This document shows positions 44,743-55,616 of a DNA stretch of 64,000 nucleotides, in pieces. The DNA comes from Orychophragmus violaceus (Eukaryota; Streptophyta; Magnoliopsida; Brassicales; Brassicaceae), in assembly GCA_030180135.1 (NCBI GenBank), contig CM058236.1:7151357-7215356 (forward strand), given 5' to 3'. How positions within the stretch are numbered: the stretch's first letter is position 1; each line of letters begins with the position of its first letter. The position numbers and the translations under genes were made by a program. A model generated the notes under the pieces. That model was not told the DNA's origin. It made no database searches and worked only from the letters and a program-made list of their open reading frames with translations.

Positions 44743-47522
44743 ATCCTCTTCCAGAATTCCATTAAGGAAAGCTGTTTCACGTCCATCTGCCAGATCTCAT
44801 AATCATAATGAGCAGCTGTTGCTAGGAGAATCCGAATGGATTTAAGCATGGCGACAGGTGAATAGGTTTCTTCATAGTCAATACCATGAATTTGTTTGAA
44901 ACCTTTTGCCACTAGCCTTGCTTTATATATCTGAATATTTCCATACACATCAATTTTCTTCTTGAAAATCCATTTACACTCAATGGGTCTTGCACCATCG
45001 GGTAAATCAACCAAAGTCCATACTTGGTTCTGTGAAATGGATCCCATTTCGGATTCAGCGGCTTTCAGCCACTTTTCGGAGTCAGGGCTCATCATTGCTT
45101 CTTCAAAACTCGCTGGCTCATCACTGTCAATGATCAACAAATCATGACAATTGGTTACGAGAAATCCATATCTCTCGGGTTCGTGACGGATCCTTTCGGA
45201 TCGGCGAATTTCAGGCTCCACAGGCGCCGTCTCTACAACTCTTTGTAGATCCAACTGTTGCTCTTCCTCTACGGGTTGAGCATTTTCCTGCGGTTCTCGA
45301 ACTTCTTCGAGTTGTACTTTACTCCCACTGTTTCTCTTGGAAAGAAATTCTCTCTCAAGAAAGACGCAGTTCCGAGCAACAAACACTTTGTTCTCGGATT
45401 GGTTGTAAAAGTAGTATGCCTTGGTTTCCTTAGGATAACCAACGAAGTAGCATTTATCAGATTTGGGCTCGAGCTTATCTGTAATTAATCTCTTAACATA
45501 AGCTTCACAACCCCAAATCTTCAGGAAAGACACATTCGGAACATTTCCAGTCCACATCTCATGTGGTGTCTTTGCAACTGATTTTGACGGAACCCTATTT
45601 AGTGTAAACGCAGACGTTTCTAGAGCGTATCCCCAAAAGGATAATGGAAGAGTTGAGAGACTCATCATTGATCGAACCATATCTAATAAAGTCCGATTCC
45701 TCCTCTCAGACACGCCATTCCATTGTGGTGTTCCAGGAGGAGTGAGTTGTGAAACAATTCCACAATCTCTCAAATGATCACTGAATTCTTGGCTTAAGTA
45801 TTCTCCTCCACGATCTGATCGAAGAGCCTTAATACTTTTGCCAAGTTGATTCTGTACTTCATTTTGGAACTCTTTGAACTTTTCAAAGGATTCCGACTTG
45901 TGTCTCATTAAATAGACATAGCCATACCTGCTGAAATCATCAGTGAAGGTAATGAAGTATCGAAAATTTCCTCTGGCACTTGTGCCCATTGGGCCGCATA
46001 CATCTGTATGTATAAGGCCCAACAGGTCACTGGCCCTTTCGTTTGATTTGTTGAAAGGGGCCTTAGTCATTTTGCCTAGTAAACAAGATTCACATTTCTC
46101 ACATGATTCATAATCAAATGAGCCCAAAAGCCCATCACTATGGAGCTTTTGAATCCGTTTCTCGTTTATGTGGCCCAAACGACAATGCCATAGAAAAGTC
46201 TGATTCGTGTCGTTTGATTTGAATCTCTTGGTGTTAATGTTATATATTTCTGTGCTTTGGTTTAGAACATAAAGCCCATTCTCTAATGGGCTGCTACCAT
46301 AATATATATCATTGTAATCAAAAGAACAACATTTATTCTTAATTGAAAACTGATATCCTTCCAAATCCAAAACAGGAATAGAAATAATATTTCTGCTTAT
46401 AGCAGGTACATAGTAGCAATTATGAAGTTCTAAAACCAAACCAGAAGGTAAAGACAAGTTAAATGTTCCTACGGCTAATGCAGCAACTCTTGCTCCATTC
46501 CCCACACGCAGGTCCACTTGTCCCTTTTCCAACGTCCTACTGTTGCTTAGGCCCTGCATATTTGTACATATATGAGCACCACAGCCGGTATCCAATACCC
46601 AAGAAGTAGAACCAGAAGTGGTAACATTTACTTCTATAACATAAATACCTGAAGATGAAGTCTCGAAAGTCTTCTTCTTCTTCTTCTTCTCTTCCAAGAA
46701 TTTGTTGCAATTTCTCTTCCAATGCCCAGGCTCTTTACAGTAATGGCACTTATCAGTCTCAGATGGGCCCGACTTGGGCTTCGGGGCTGGCGCAGGCGTG
46801 TCCTGGTTCTCAACCGGGACTGCCTTGCCCTTTCCCTTGCCTTTGCCTAGTTTCTTAAACTTCTTACCCCCTTGTACCATAAGTACATTAGGAGTGCCCT
46901 TCCTGATATTAGGCTCAGCTGTCTTGAGCATGCCATGCAGTTCAGTCAACGTCTTCGTCAAGTTGTTCATGTTATAGTTCATAACAAACTGATCATAACT
47001 TGATGGCAGTGACTGCAGAATGATGTCATTAGCCAACTCTTGGCTAATGGGACAATCCAGTCTCCCCAGGTTATCAATATAACCCATCATCTTAATGACA
47101 TGAGGACTGACCGGACTGTCCTTTGGTAGCTTGCATTCAATGAGAGATTTAACCGTCTGGTATCTCTCAGTTCGTGCTTGCTCCTGAAACATGCTTTTCA
47201 GGCTAGTAATCATCTCCACTGGCGACTCCACGTTCTCGTATTGCTTCTGCAAGTCCGAGTTCATGGTAGCCAACATGAGACAATTCACATCGACCACATC
47301 ATTGGAATGCTTGTCCCAAGCACTCCTTTCTGCATGTGCAGCATTGGATCTCGGTTTTTCAGGGAGAACATTTTCAAGGACATAGTCCCGCTTCTCCTGC
47401 TTGAGAACAATTCTCAAGTTCCGATACCATTCGAGAAAATTCGATCCATTTAACTTGTCCTTCTCAAGGACGGATCGCAGGGAGAAAGAATTATTATGAG
47501 TAGCAGTCATAGCTGAGAACAT
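44733..47522 (-). CDS. Element E gag-protease-integrase and RT N-terminus
   Basis: 929 residues. Copia gag (about 15-215, LNGSNFLEWYRNLRIVLKQ), Lys-rich linker, CCHC knuckle CHYCKEPGHWKRNC (about 260-273), protease WVLDTGCGAHIC, integrase zinc-binding HCRLGHINEKR...CESCLLGK, integrase core (IHTDVCGPM, FTDDFSRYG, RSDRGGEY, WNGVSERRNRT), an acidic/proline linker, and RT start KWIFKKKIDVYGN. One A is missing near 44777 (after DVK), so the frame ends after MDVKQLSLMEFW. The ATG at 47522 follows the leader; a second ATG four codons on (MTATHNN) is possible. Unlike element C, the protease-integrase join is in frame. Confidence 0.88.
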   Translation of the reverse strand: MFSAMTATHNNSFSLRSVLEKDKLNGSNFLEWYRNLRIVLKQEKRDYVLENVLPEKPRSNAAHAERSAWDKHSNDVVDVNCLMLATMNSDLQKQYENVESPVEMITSLKSMFQEQARTERYQTVKSLIECKLPKDSPVSPHVIKMMGYIDNLGRLDCPISQELANDIILQSLPSSYDQFVMNYNMNNLTKTLTELHGMLKTAEPNIRKGTPNVLMVQGGKKFKKLGKGKGKGKAVPVENQDTPAPAPKPKSGPSETDKCHYCKEPGHWKRNCNKFLEEKKKKKKTFETSSSGIYVIEVNVTTSGSTSWVLDTGCGAHICTNMQGLSNSRTLEKGQVDLRVGNGARVAALAVGTFNLSLPSGLVLELHNCYYVPAISRNIISIPVLDLEGYQFSIKNKCCSFDYNDIYYGSSPLENGLYVLNQSTEIYNINTKRFKSNDTNQTFLWHCRLGHINEKRIQKLHSDGLLGSFDYESCEKCESCLLGKMTKAPFNKSNERASDLLGLIHTDVCGPMGTSARGNFRYFITFTDDFSRYGYVYLMRHKSESFEKFKEFQNEVQNQLGKSIKALRSDRGGEYLSQEFSDHLRDCGIVSQLTPPGTPQWNGVSERRNRTLLDMVRSMMSLSTLPLSFWGYALETSAFTLNRVPSKSVAKTPHEMWTGNVPNVSFLKIWGCEAYVKRLITDKLEPKSDKCYFVGYPKETKAYYFYNQSENKVFVARNCVFLEREFLSKRNSGSKVQLEEVREPQENAQPVEEEQQLDLQRVVETAPVEPEIRRSERIRHEPERYGFLVTNCHDLLIIDSDEPASFEEAMMSPDSEKWLKAAESEMGSISQNQVWTLVDLPDGARPIECKWIFKKKIDVYGNIQIYKARLVAKGFKQIHGIDYEETYSPVAMLKSIRILLATAAHYDYEIWQMDVKQLSLMEFWKRMCT

Positions 47523-48569
47523 AGAAAAGAAAAAGGTTTAGTTATGATGTTCAAGAAATGAGAAATCTTAACTTTTAAGAAAACTCGCATTATATTCAAT
47601 CAATGCTTCCTCAGATGAATATAATGATCCAAGACCCATATTTTACTAAATTCAAGTGAGCCACTGGCTATCACTCAACTTTAGCTATTTAGGTAAGCAA
47701 CAACCTTGCTAGTTATATCCAATATAACTCTTGGTTGTGGATCGACATCTTATGTCCAATCCACCTGATGTCTCTGGACCCAAAACGATTTTGATAGCCC
47801 AGTCAAGCAAACCAATCTCTTCAGTCATGTAATTGTTGATGCCTTGCACTGCAAGCCCATTAACACGATTACTTCCTGCCTTACTCATGTAATTGTTGAT
47901 ACCTTGCACTGCAAGCCTATCGTACAATGAAATGAGTCTTGACAGTTGAAAAGATTGGAAAGACATCAAGTATCACTTGATATTTGGTTGAGGAACGGAA
48001 CCATTTAAAACGTTCAGTTTTACTATGTTTTAATTCTTATAATTAATTAATCCGCGATAACCAATCAATCCAATTGATCCGGTTTTGAATACCGGTAAGC
48101 ATCGATCGATGCTACGTTAGCATCCGTGGATACCAACCTAGTCAAAACAATCGCCATCAAACCATTCACAGTGTTCGACCATTATTAACCAAGCTCGATA
48201 ACCGGTCCAATCCAATTGAACCGATCCAACAATCTCGCGAGGCTGTGTCGATCGATGCAACAATTGCATCGATCGTCACTAGGCGAAAACTAGGTTTATT
48301 CGGGTTTTCGCCCTGCATCGATCGTTGCCGGATTGGCAATGATCGACACCTTGCGAAAAACCCTAAATTTATTCGGTTTTTCGCTCTGTGTCGATCGCTG
48401 CCCGATTGGCAACGATCGACACTAAGCGAAAAACCTTAAAGCGTTTTCGAACAAAACCCTAAACTAGGTTATTTGATCAAAACGAGTTTTAGCATGCTTG
48501 TATCAATCATACAAAGATCTAGATTCAACTAATCTAATCATCATGCTACAGATTCAATGGAACCCTAAA
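47523..48569 (-). other. Element E leader
   Basis: About 1.05 kb with no convincing gene. It carries a roughly 60-bp tandem repeat of TCATGTAATTGTTGAT(G/A)CC type near 47823-47920 and three CGATCG modules at 48249-48420. Confidence 0.7.
48235..48432. repeat. Three consecutive CGATCG modules with long dyads in element E leader
   Basis: Pairs at 48249/48270, 48319/48340 and 48392/48413, all 21 bp. The last two are near-perfect inverted repeats: TTTTTCGC...GTGTCGATCG on one arm and CGATCGACAC...GCGAAAAA on the other, loop CGATT/GGATT. A single core is at 48105. Confidence 0.8.
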
Positions 48570-48581
48570 GCTCTGATACCA
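48570..48581 (-). promoter_or_regulatory. Element E primer binding site, initiator tRNA-Met type
   Basis: Minus strand TGGTATCAGAGC one base inside the 5' LTR. Confidence 0.92.
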
Positions 48582-48582
48582 C

Positions 48583-49264
48583 TGAAGGAATTTCTAGCAG
48601 TTCTAATCAAGATTAGCAACCCTAGTCTGAATTCCGAGCCTAGGATCTAAGGTTCATGTAATTGAATCTATCAAATCTCGAGATTACCTGATGAATATGC
48701 AGCGGAAGTGTTTGCAGATAATCGAGATCACGAAGCGCCTCAAGTGCTGCGCCTCTACTGGTATCCACACGCACACAAACTGGACCGCAGGGATGCTAGT
48801 GCCTTACAGAGATCTAATCTCCAGAGAGGTTTATTTCTGTGTTATGGTGGCTGTAAATTGGGTTAGGGACGAGTTTAGGTCGACCATATATCTTATATAT
48901 GTCGGCTTAAACCACAACGGAATTAACCAACGATTAAACCGAATTAATCTGATTAATCCGCGAGTGCATCGATCGATGCACTAACTGCAACGATCGACAC
49001 TCCCCAGAACATTGATATCGAATGCATATCAAATATGCATTCATTGGATCATTACATTAATGATCAACCTCGTCTATGACGCCCAGTTTGCTTAGGTGTG
49101 TGACCCTGTAGGATCATATAACACTAGCAATGAGTTCTCAACTCATTGATCATAAGTGGCTTCTAGCAAAGCGTTATGACTACCTATTGTTATGTGATTG
49201 TCTCATCTCGACTATACGACTTTCACTTAGAGCAAGTACAGTAGATTTCAGGACATTCCCAACA
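48583..49264 (-). repeat. Element E 5' LTR
   Basis: 682 bp, six differences from 42036-42717. CGATCG pair at 48970/48991 (21 bp). Confidence 0.92.
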
Positions 49265-50434
49265 GTTCCCACTTACTACCATCGAGATCTTCAAAGGAAG
49301 TTCCGAAATTTATCTCAAGGAACAAGAAGTGTGGAAGAATATTTTGAAGAGTTTGAGCACTTAAGGAACAGACTAGAACTTGAAGATGATGCTGAGACAA
49401 TCATGGCTCAGTTCCTTGATGGGCTACAAGAGCGTATTTGTCGCAAAGTAGAAAGGCTTCTTTACCATAATTTGAAAGATATTCTACACAACGCCATACA
49501 AGCAGAGCAACATATCAAGAGGAAGACGTGTGGCAGGCCTAGAAACACTCAATTTGGGGATCAAGGACGTGCCAAGACACAAGTCCAATCAACTTCTCAA
49601 AAAAGCCTTTGGACAAAGGCAAAACCATAGCTATCGACAATCGGTTTGTCTAAATAAAGTGAGCCTAACCAAGGTAAGTTCTCTAATCCTAACACTTCTA
49701 GAACTCGTGATATAACTTGTTTCAAGTGTAAGAGCAGGGAAAATATAGCTAAGGATTGCCCCAACCCAAGAGTGATGATTCTCACGGATGCGGGAGAATA
49801 CGAGCCACAAGATGAAGAAGATGATATCATGGATGATGCTGAATTTGAGGAGGTTAAATGTGAATCTGAATACGGAGAGTCCCTAGTCATAAGGGGAGTC
49901 TTGAACCTCACGGTTCATCCTGATGAGTTAGCTCAATGAGAAAACATCTTCCATATCCGTTGCACCATCCCAGACAAGGTATGTAATCTTATCATTGATG
50001 GTGGGTCATGTGCTAATGTTGCTAGTTAGTATATGGTTTCCAAACTCATCCTTGGAAGGACAAAATATCCTCATCCATATAAACTAAGATGGCTTAATGA
50101 CAAGGCTGAGATGAAAATCACGGATCAAGTACAAGTACCATTCAAAGTGGGAAAGTATATAGATCAAGTATTGTGTGATGTGGTTCCTATGCAAGCTTGT
50201 CATATTCTACTTGTTAGACCATTTCAATTTCATAAGGATACCATGCATCATGGACGTAACAACATGTATTCTTTTGTCCATGACAAAAAGAAATACAACT
50301 TAACTCCTCTTACACCAACTCAAGTGCATGAAATTCAAGTTAAGATGCTTAAAGAGAAGAGTTCTTCTTCAAAAAGTAATCTACTGATCAAGACTAGCTA
50401 TATAGCTAAGGCAATCACTTGTAAATAACCGGTA

Positions 50435-51201
50435 TTGCTAATAATCTTTAAGGAAGTTTTGAGCGCAGGTTCTAGTGCTTTGGAGCAAGATCTTCCTCAA
50501 GAAGTCAAGGACCTTTTGGACCGGTTTGCTGAGATATTCCCTGATGAAATACCTCCTGGACTACCTACTATAAGAGGAGTTGAGCATCTAATAGATCTGG
50601 TTCCTGGTGCACCATTGCCCAATAGAGGCGCTTATCGAGTAAACCCAGAGGAAGCGAAGGAATTGGAGAAGCAAGTGAAGGATATTTTGGATAAAGTCTA
50701 TGTGCGTGAGAGCCTTAGTCCTTGTGTTGTACCAGTCCTCTTGGTGCCAAAGAAAGATGGTACTTGGAGGATGTGTGTGGATTGTCGAGCTATCAACAAT
50801 ATAACCATCAAATACCGACATCCAATACCAAGGTTTATGAACTATCTGGGTCTAATGTATTTTCCAAGATTGATCTTAGGAGTGGATATCATCAAGTAAG
50901 GATGAAGGAAGGTGATGAGTGTAAAATGCCTTTCAAGACCAAAAAAGGTCTTTATCAATGGCTAGTCATGCCATTTGGACTCACCAATGCACCAATCAGC
51001 TTCATGAGGCTTATGAACCAAGTTCTAAGGCCTTACATCAGTATGTTTGTAGTGTTATACTTTGATGATATACTCATTTATAGCCCAAGATTTGATGAGA
51101 ACTTGGTTCATTTAGAAAATGTATTAAAACACTTCAAAAGGAAGGCCTTTATGCCAACCTTAATAAGTGCACTTTTTGCACTAATGAACTTGTCTTTTTA
51201 G
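50435..51201 (+). pseudogene. Element F3 reverse transcriptase (frame-shifted)
   Basis: Frame 50435-50899 carries the RT start (EIPPGLPTIRGVEHLIDLVPG, LSPCVVPVLLVPKKDGTWRMCVDCRAINNI). The rest is in another frame from about 50840 to 51201: FSKIDLRSGYHQVRMKEGDE, MPFGLTNAPISFM and the active-site box VLYFDDILIYS. The DD pair is kept. Confidence 0.82.
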
Positions 51202-51209
51202 GCTTTATA

Positions 51210-51788
51210 GTGAGTTCAAAGGGACTAATAGTGGACCAAGATAAAGTAAAAGCCATACAAGAATGGCCAACTCCAACCAACACTAGCCAAGTTAGAAGCT
51301 TCCAAGGATTGGCTAGCTTTTATAGGATATTTGTGAAGGATTTCAGTGATCAAAAAGGACGTGGGGTTCAATGGGGAGAAGCTCAGGAGCAGGCCTTTAA
51401 ATCACTAAAGGATCGGTTATTAAATGCCTATGTTTTAGCTTTACCCGATTTAACTAAAACTTTTGAGATTAAATGTGATGCATCAGGTTTAGGTATTGGA
51501 GCTGTTCTTACTCAAGGAGGTAAACCAATATCTTATTTTAGTGAGAAACTCATTGGTGGAACCCTAAACTATCCCACGTATGACAAGAAGTTGTATGCCT
51601 TAGTTCGCGCAATGGAGACTTGGCAACACTATCTACTCGCTAAGGAGTGTGTAATCCACACGGATCATGAAACCTTGAAGCATTTAAGGGGTCAAACTAA
51701 CCTGAAGAGAAGGCATGCAAAGTGGCTTGAGTTCATAGAAACATTCCCTTATGTCATCAAATACAAGAAGGGAAAACACAATATGTAG
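51210..51788 (+). pseudogene. Element F3 RNase H segment
   Basis: 192-residue open stretch: RT thumb (VDQDKVKAIQEWPTPT, RSFQGLASFYRIF), then RNase H with KCDASGLGIGAVLTQ, YALVRAMETWQHYLL and IHTDHETLKHL. It ends at a TAG where the family continues ...NVVADALSR, one shift away. Confidence 0.82.
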
Positions 51789-53052
51789 CCGATGCACTTT
51801 CAAGAAGACATGCCTTTATTTCTACAATGGATGCTAAGGTTCTTGGTTTTGAATTATTTATACCATTATATAAATCTGTTCCTGACTTTCAAAGCTATAA
51901 GAGTCCAGGGAAGGGAGCCCACATATCTTTCTACATCCACAATGGCTATCTCTTCAAGGACAAACGGTTATGCATTCCACAATGCTCTTTAAGGGATCTT
52001 ATAGTTTGAGAGGCTCGCGGAGGAGGATTAATGAGTCACTTTGGAGTGGAGAAGACTTTGGAAATGCTTAAAGAACATTTCTTTTGGCCTCACCTCTAGA
52101 AATCAGTAGAAACTTTCATTGCAAGATGTATCACTTGCAACCCCACGGTTTGTACCTTCCTTTACCAATTCCTACTTCTCCTTGGGTTGATATTTCCATG
52201 GACTTTGTGCTAGGTTTACCCAAGATCATACACAAGGATTCAATATTTGTGGTAGTAGATCGCTTTTCCAAGATGGCTCACTTTATACCTTGTGCCAAGA
52301 CCAACGATGCAACTCAAACTGCGGATCTCTTCTTTAAAGAAGTTGCTAGATTGCATGGAGTGCCAAGGACTATTATCTCGGATAGGGACTAAGCCATTTT
52401 TGGAGGACCTTATGTAAGAAACTAGGCACTAAACTACTGTTCTCAACCACGTGCCACCCACAAACTGATGGTCAAACCGAAGTGGTTAACCGCACTCTTG
52501 GAACACTTCTAAGAGCAACAATAGGAACAAATCTTAAAATTTGGCTTGAGGCCTTACCCTTTGTTGAATTTGCTTATAATAGAGCTATCCATAGTGCAAC
52601 ACTAATATCTCCTTTTTAAGTGGTTTATGGGTTCAATCCCAGCGCTCCTTTGGATCTTGCACCACTTCCACAAAAAGTCTTCTTGGATTTGGATGGAGAA
52701 AAAAAGGCCGATCAAATAAAGAAGCTCCACTTGAAAGTTATGGAGAAGCTTGAGAATACCAATGAGAAACGTGTTAGATCAGCCAACAAAGGCAGGAAAC
52801 AAGTTACTTTTGAAGTTGGAGAATGGGTGTGGCTGCACATGAGACCGGAGAGGTTTCCCAACCAAAGGAGCTCCAAGCTTTCACCACGTGGAGATGGACC
52901 ATTCAAGAATTTGGAGAAAATCAATGACAATGCCTACAAGCTGGATCTTCCAGGTGAGGTAAAGTATCTAATACCTTCAATGTCTCAGACTTGGCTCGTT
53001 TTGATGCAGTAAATGAAGTTTTGGGGTCAAAACCTAATGAAGAGGGAGGGAG
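51789..53052 (+). pseudogene. Element F3 integrase, broken
   Basis: The zinc-binding part is scattered over 51960-52140 (AISRTNGYAFHNAL, HFGVEKTLEML). Core: 52084-52392 with DISMDFVLGLPKI and VVVDRFSKMAHFI, RTIISDRD then a TAA where Arg is usual. Further core near 52440-52500 (TDGQTEVVNRTLG). C-terminal part 52620-53012 (VYGFNPSAPLDLAPLP, VGEWVWLHMRPERFP, DNAYKLDLPGE), then a tail running into the LTR. Several stops and shifts; inactive. Confidence 0.78.
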
Positions 53053-53122
53053 TGATGAGGACATCGAGCCACCAAGCCAAACCATTCAAGCTCCTTATGT
53101 TCCAAGTGGACCAGTGACCAGG
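53053..53122 (+). repeat. Head of F3 3' LTR
   Basis: TGATGAGGACATCGAGCC... to CCAGG (53118-53122), where another LTR begins. Confidence 0.72.
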
Positions 53123-54440
53123 TGTAATATCCTGTTTCCAAAAATAAGGTCAACGGGCAGAAGAAAAATTAACAGGGGTAAAATTATAATTTTGCCAAAG
53201 TCCAGGGGCAAATGGTAATTTTGCCAAAAGTTGAGACAGAAGCAGAGACGGGCCAAATGTTCTTGTTTTTCAAAATAAATAATATTTACAAGACCATAAG
53301 TGGAAGAAACGGAGCTTAATCGGGTTTTTCAAGCTGTCGGGAATGGAAACCAACTAAACCGAGAAAACTTCAAAAATTCATAACCAGAGCTACGGAGCTC
53401 CAAATCAAGTGATTCAACTTCATAAATTCATCTAAAATCAAGGAGAATCAGTTTCTGGAGGTTTGAAGATTTATGAGAGCCTTTCAAGGATTTCTAAAAT
53501 ATTAAACTCCGAAAGGCTAAAACCAAAGCGTCGGGAAAGAACGGAATTATGCTTTGGTTTAAATCGGTTTGGGGAAGGATTTTTGCTCAGAATGAGCCCT
53601 ACATGGACAAGTGTCCTCTTCAGAGAGGTGCCAGCACTCCAAACCTCCATGCAAGATTCTTTGAACATGGTTTTGTATGGCATATTATGTCTAATCACTC
53701 TCACTCTCATTTCACTCATCTTAGCCTCTTTCTACCCCTCTCTCTCGTTCTCCCTCTCCTCTCTCTCTCCAGAATCATCTGGAAACCCAGAAATCCATTG
53801 AAGATTCAAAGAAAAGTCAAGAACACTCTTCATGTTCTTCATGACTAGAGCCACAAGAAAGCCTATAACTTCTAAACTATAAGCCTAAACTTTACACCAC
53901 TTAAACCATTGGATTCATCGTGATCTCCTATATAACTACCACCTCTACCTTGCCGTCGCCGTCACCGAATGTCACCGTAATCTCTCCGCAGAACCGCCGC
54001 CGGCGAGGTTCTCCTCCTTCTCTCTCTTCCTTTGGAGTTTTAAGCCTCTCTCCTCCTCTCCAGTAGCTTCATGATGGATCCAGAAGTGTTTTCAGTCACT
54101 TGAGCTCTCTTTGGACCGCCGGAAAAGCCTCTCCGCTGCCAGTCAACGCCGGAGCTCCACCGTCGAAAAGATCCTCCGCCTTCAAATCTTCAGCCGGTTC
54201 AGCGAGGAGTGGTTTAGGAGTGATCTGAGTTGGTTTTGGACTGGTTAAGCATGAAAATCAATTTAGTTTAAACCGATCATCGGTCAACGGCTGGTAAATG
54301 GTTGACCTAAACCGGTTTAATTAAATCGGTCGATTAGAATTTGCTTTGGTGGTTCAGTGGTTCAGTTGGGTTAACCGGAGTGGTTAACGGTCAACCGGTC
54401 CACGCGCGGTCCACGCCAGTCATAGCCGGTCAACGCCGGT
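53123..54440 (+). repeat. Head of LTR I, inserted in the F3 LTR and cut by element H
   Basis: About 1.3 kb beginning TGTAATATCC directly after CCAGG. No coding potential that I trust; pyrimidine-rich stretches near 53690-53770 and 54000-54060, and CCGGTT-rich sequence near 54250-54440. Start TGTAAT pairs with the end GTTACA seen at 33917 and 39785. It lacks CGATCG pairs. Interrupted at 54440 by element H. Confidence 0.6.
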
Positions 54441-55616
54441 TGATAGGCTCAGAGTTTTTATCCTATTCTACTGCAAGTGCACATTTATGCAATGTAGTAC
54501 TTAGGGTATCGAATCCACAAGGACTCACGGCTCACACGATAGATTGTATGTTCTCAAGTTAAGCTAAATCAATCAAAAGAAAGCAGTAAACTAAAGCAAG
54601 TAAACAGGGAAGTGTTTTCAAATAGAGAAAGGCGCTAGACTTAGGAAGTTCTCGGGAATCATGCAATGTCAGATACTTAACTAACCGGATTCAGATTAAA
54701 CACAGGTTCAAGAACTAGAAACACAATGCTAAACAATCCAACTCTCGCTGAGATTGTTTCTATATCTAGCAACCTAGTGATCCAAATCTCTTTGTGATCC
54801 TAGAGTTCTAAACAAGCATTAAGAACAGGTTCTATCGGTTCACAATTCTCCTAAACCAAATCTCTTTGTATCTAGTCAAATTGCTCACACTAAGTTTATT
54901 TAGATTATAACTCACACTCTCGTGCTAAGTTAATTATCTCATATCTAAACCCTAGGTGATCAGTCCAGAATTCATTAATAAACTCAACTTAGGTGATGAA
55001 CAAACAGATTGTGAATCCTATTAAATCAGTTATCTAAACATGCATAAATCCTTATGAGAAATCCTAAATCTAACTAGGTTACTACTCAGACATATTATCA
55101 ATTAAATAACACATCATGAATAGAAAACCAAAATACTGAATAGATAAGATAAAGGGGTTCGAAATCCTTCTCTCAAAGGTTACAAGTAGCAAGAATCAGC
55201 CCCTTAGCAAATCTCTCAATCTCCAAAAAAACAAGAACAAAGTAAGAACAAGATAAACTGAATAATGAGTCTGAAAACCTAATTAAAACTCCTAAACTCG
55301 TTTTGGGGTCAGATTAGAATTAGCGGAAACTTCGGGGTCTTTGTGCAATTCTTCAAAACTTGTCTCAACTCGCGTATGACTTCTCTCGCGCTCAGTGTCG
55401 ACCGACACCAAAGTTAGTTTCGGTCGACATCCAGTCGTGGCCGAGATACCAACTTCAGCTCCTTTCACAAATCACCAGAAACGTCTTATAATCCCGCTCT
55501 TTGCTCCAAACGCAAGCCTACATGTAGAAGACTCGATAGACTCGGAAAACCAAGTTAAAGACTCAATATACACAACTATATCATGGTTGAAAACCTAGAA
55601 AACCCATAATATATCA
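54441..55616 (-). repeat. Element H 3' LTR
   Basis: 1176 bp, minus-strand ends TGATATATTA...GAGCCTATCA. Pair CGACCG/CGGTCG at 55399/55421 (22 bp). Confidence 0.87.

Larger units (their letters stand above)
42036..49264 (-). mobile_element. Element E: Ty1/copia retrotransposon
   Basis: 7.2 kb with two 682-bp LTRs, tRNA-iMet PBS, leader with CGATCG modules, full copia domain set and PPT; perfect duplication GTTCC (42031-42035, 49265-49269). The LTRs differ at six positions by eye (0.9%). It interrupts F3 gag. Two 1-base deletions break pol. It is related to element C in protein, PBS and LTR ends (both start TGTTGGGAATGTCCTGAAAT). Confidence 0.93.
41536..50428 (+). pseudogene. Element F3 gag and protease, split by element E
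   Basis: Gag parts are 41536-42035 and 49270-49921. Visible are the N-terminal QQQLQTMGQRLDRVEQPR, the gag domain FAGRVDHEAYLVWEQRMEHIF, RSVEEYFEEFEHLRNRLELE, and a degenerate CCHC region (FKCKSRENIAKDCPNP) near 49722-49770. The protease follows, with LIIDGGSCANVAS near 49990-50030 (DGG in place of DSG), a stop directly after it, and an open stretch 50033-50428. A TAA near 41746 and a frame shift near 49600 also break it. Confidence 0.75.
39786..53122 (+). mobile_element. Element F3: CRM-like Ty3/gypsy element with gag and pol, split by copia element E
   Basis: 5' LTR remainder 39786-40639, PBS near 40643 (TCGTATCAGAGC, one mismatch), leader, gag to 42035, then after element E gag-PR-RT-RNase H-INT (49270-53052) and the first 70 bp of a 3' LTR (53053-53122). 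The pol frame runs into the LTR, ending with PPSQTIQAPYVPSGPVTR, which in the solo LTR continues SRSKGI-stop. A coding end inside the 3' LTR, together with a tRNA-Met primer, is known for the CRM clade. I saw no classical chromodomain. Confidence 0.72.

Noticed and set aside
48235..48432. CRISPR-like array of repeats
   Set aside because: Eukaryotic context; the units are palindromic pairs without uniform repeats and unique spacers.
53463..53848. Overlapping ORFs of about 100 codons in LTR I
   Set aside because: Two frames overlap with low-complexity Ser/Leu-rich translation from CT-rich DNA; no recognisable domain.
54441..55616. Independent solo LTR
   Set aside because: A PPT and internal sequence follow, and a truncated partner LTR with PBS exists at 59933-60231, so it is the 3' LTR of element H.
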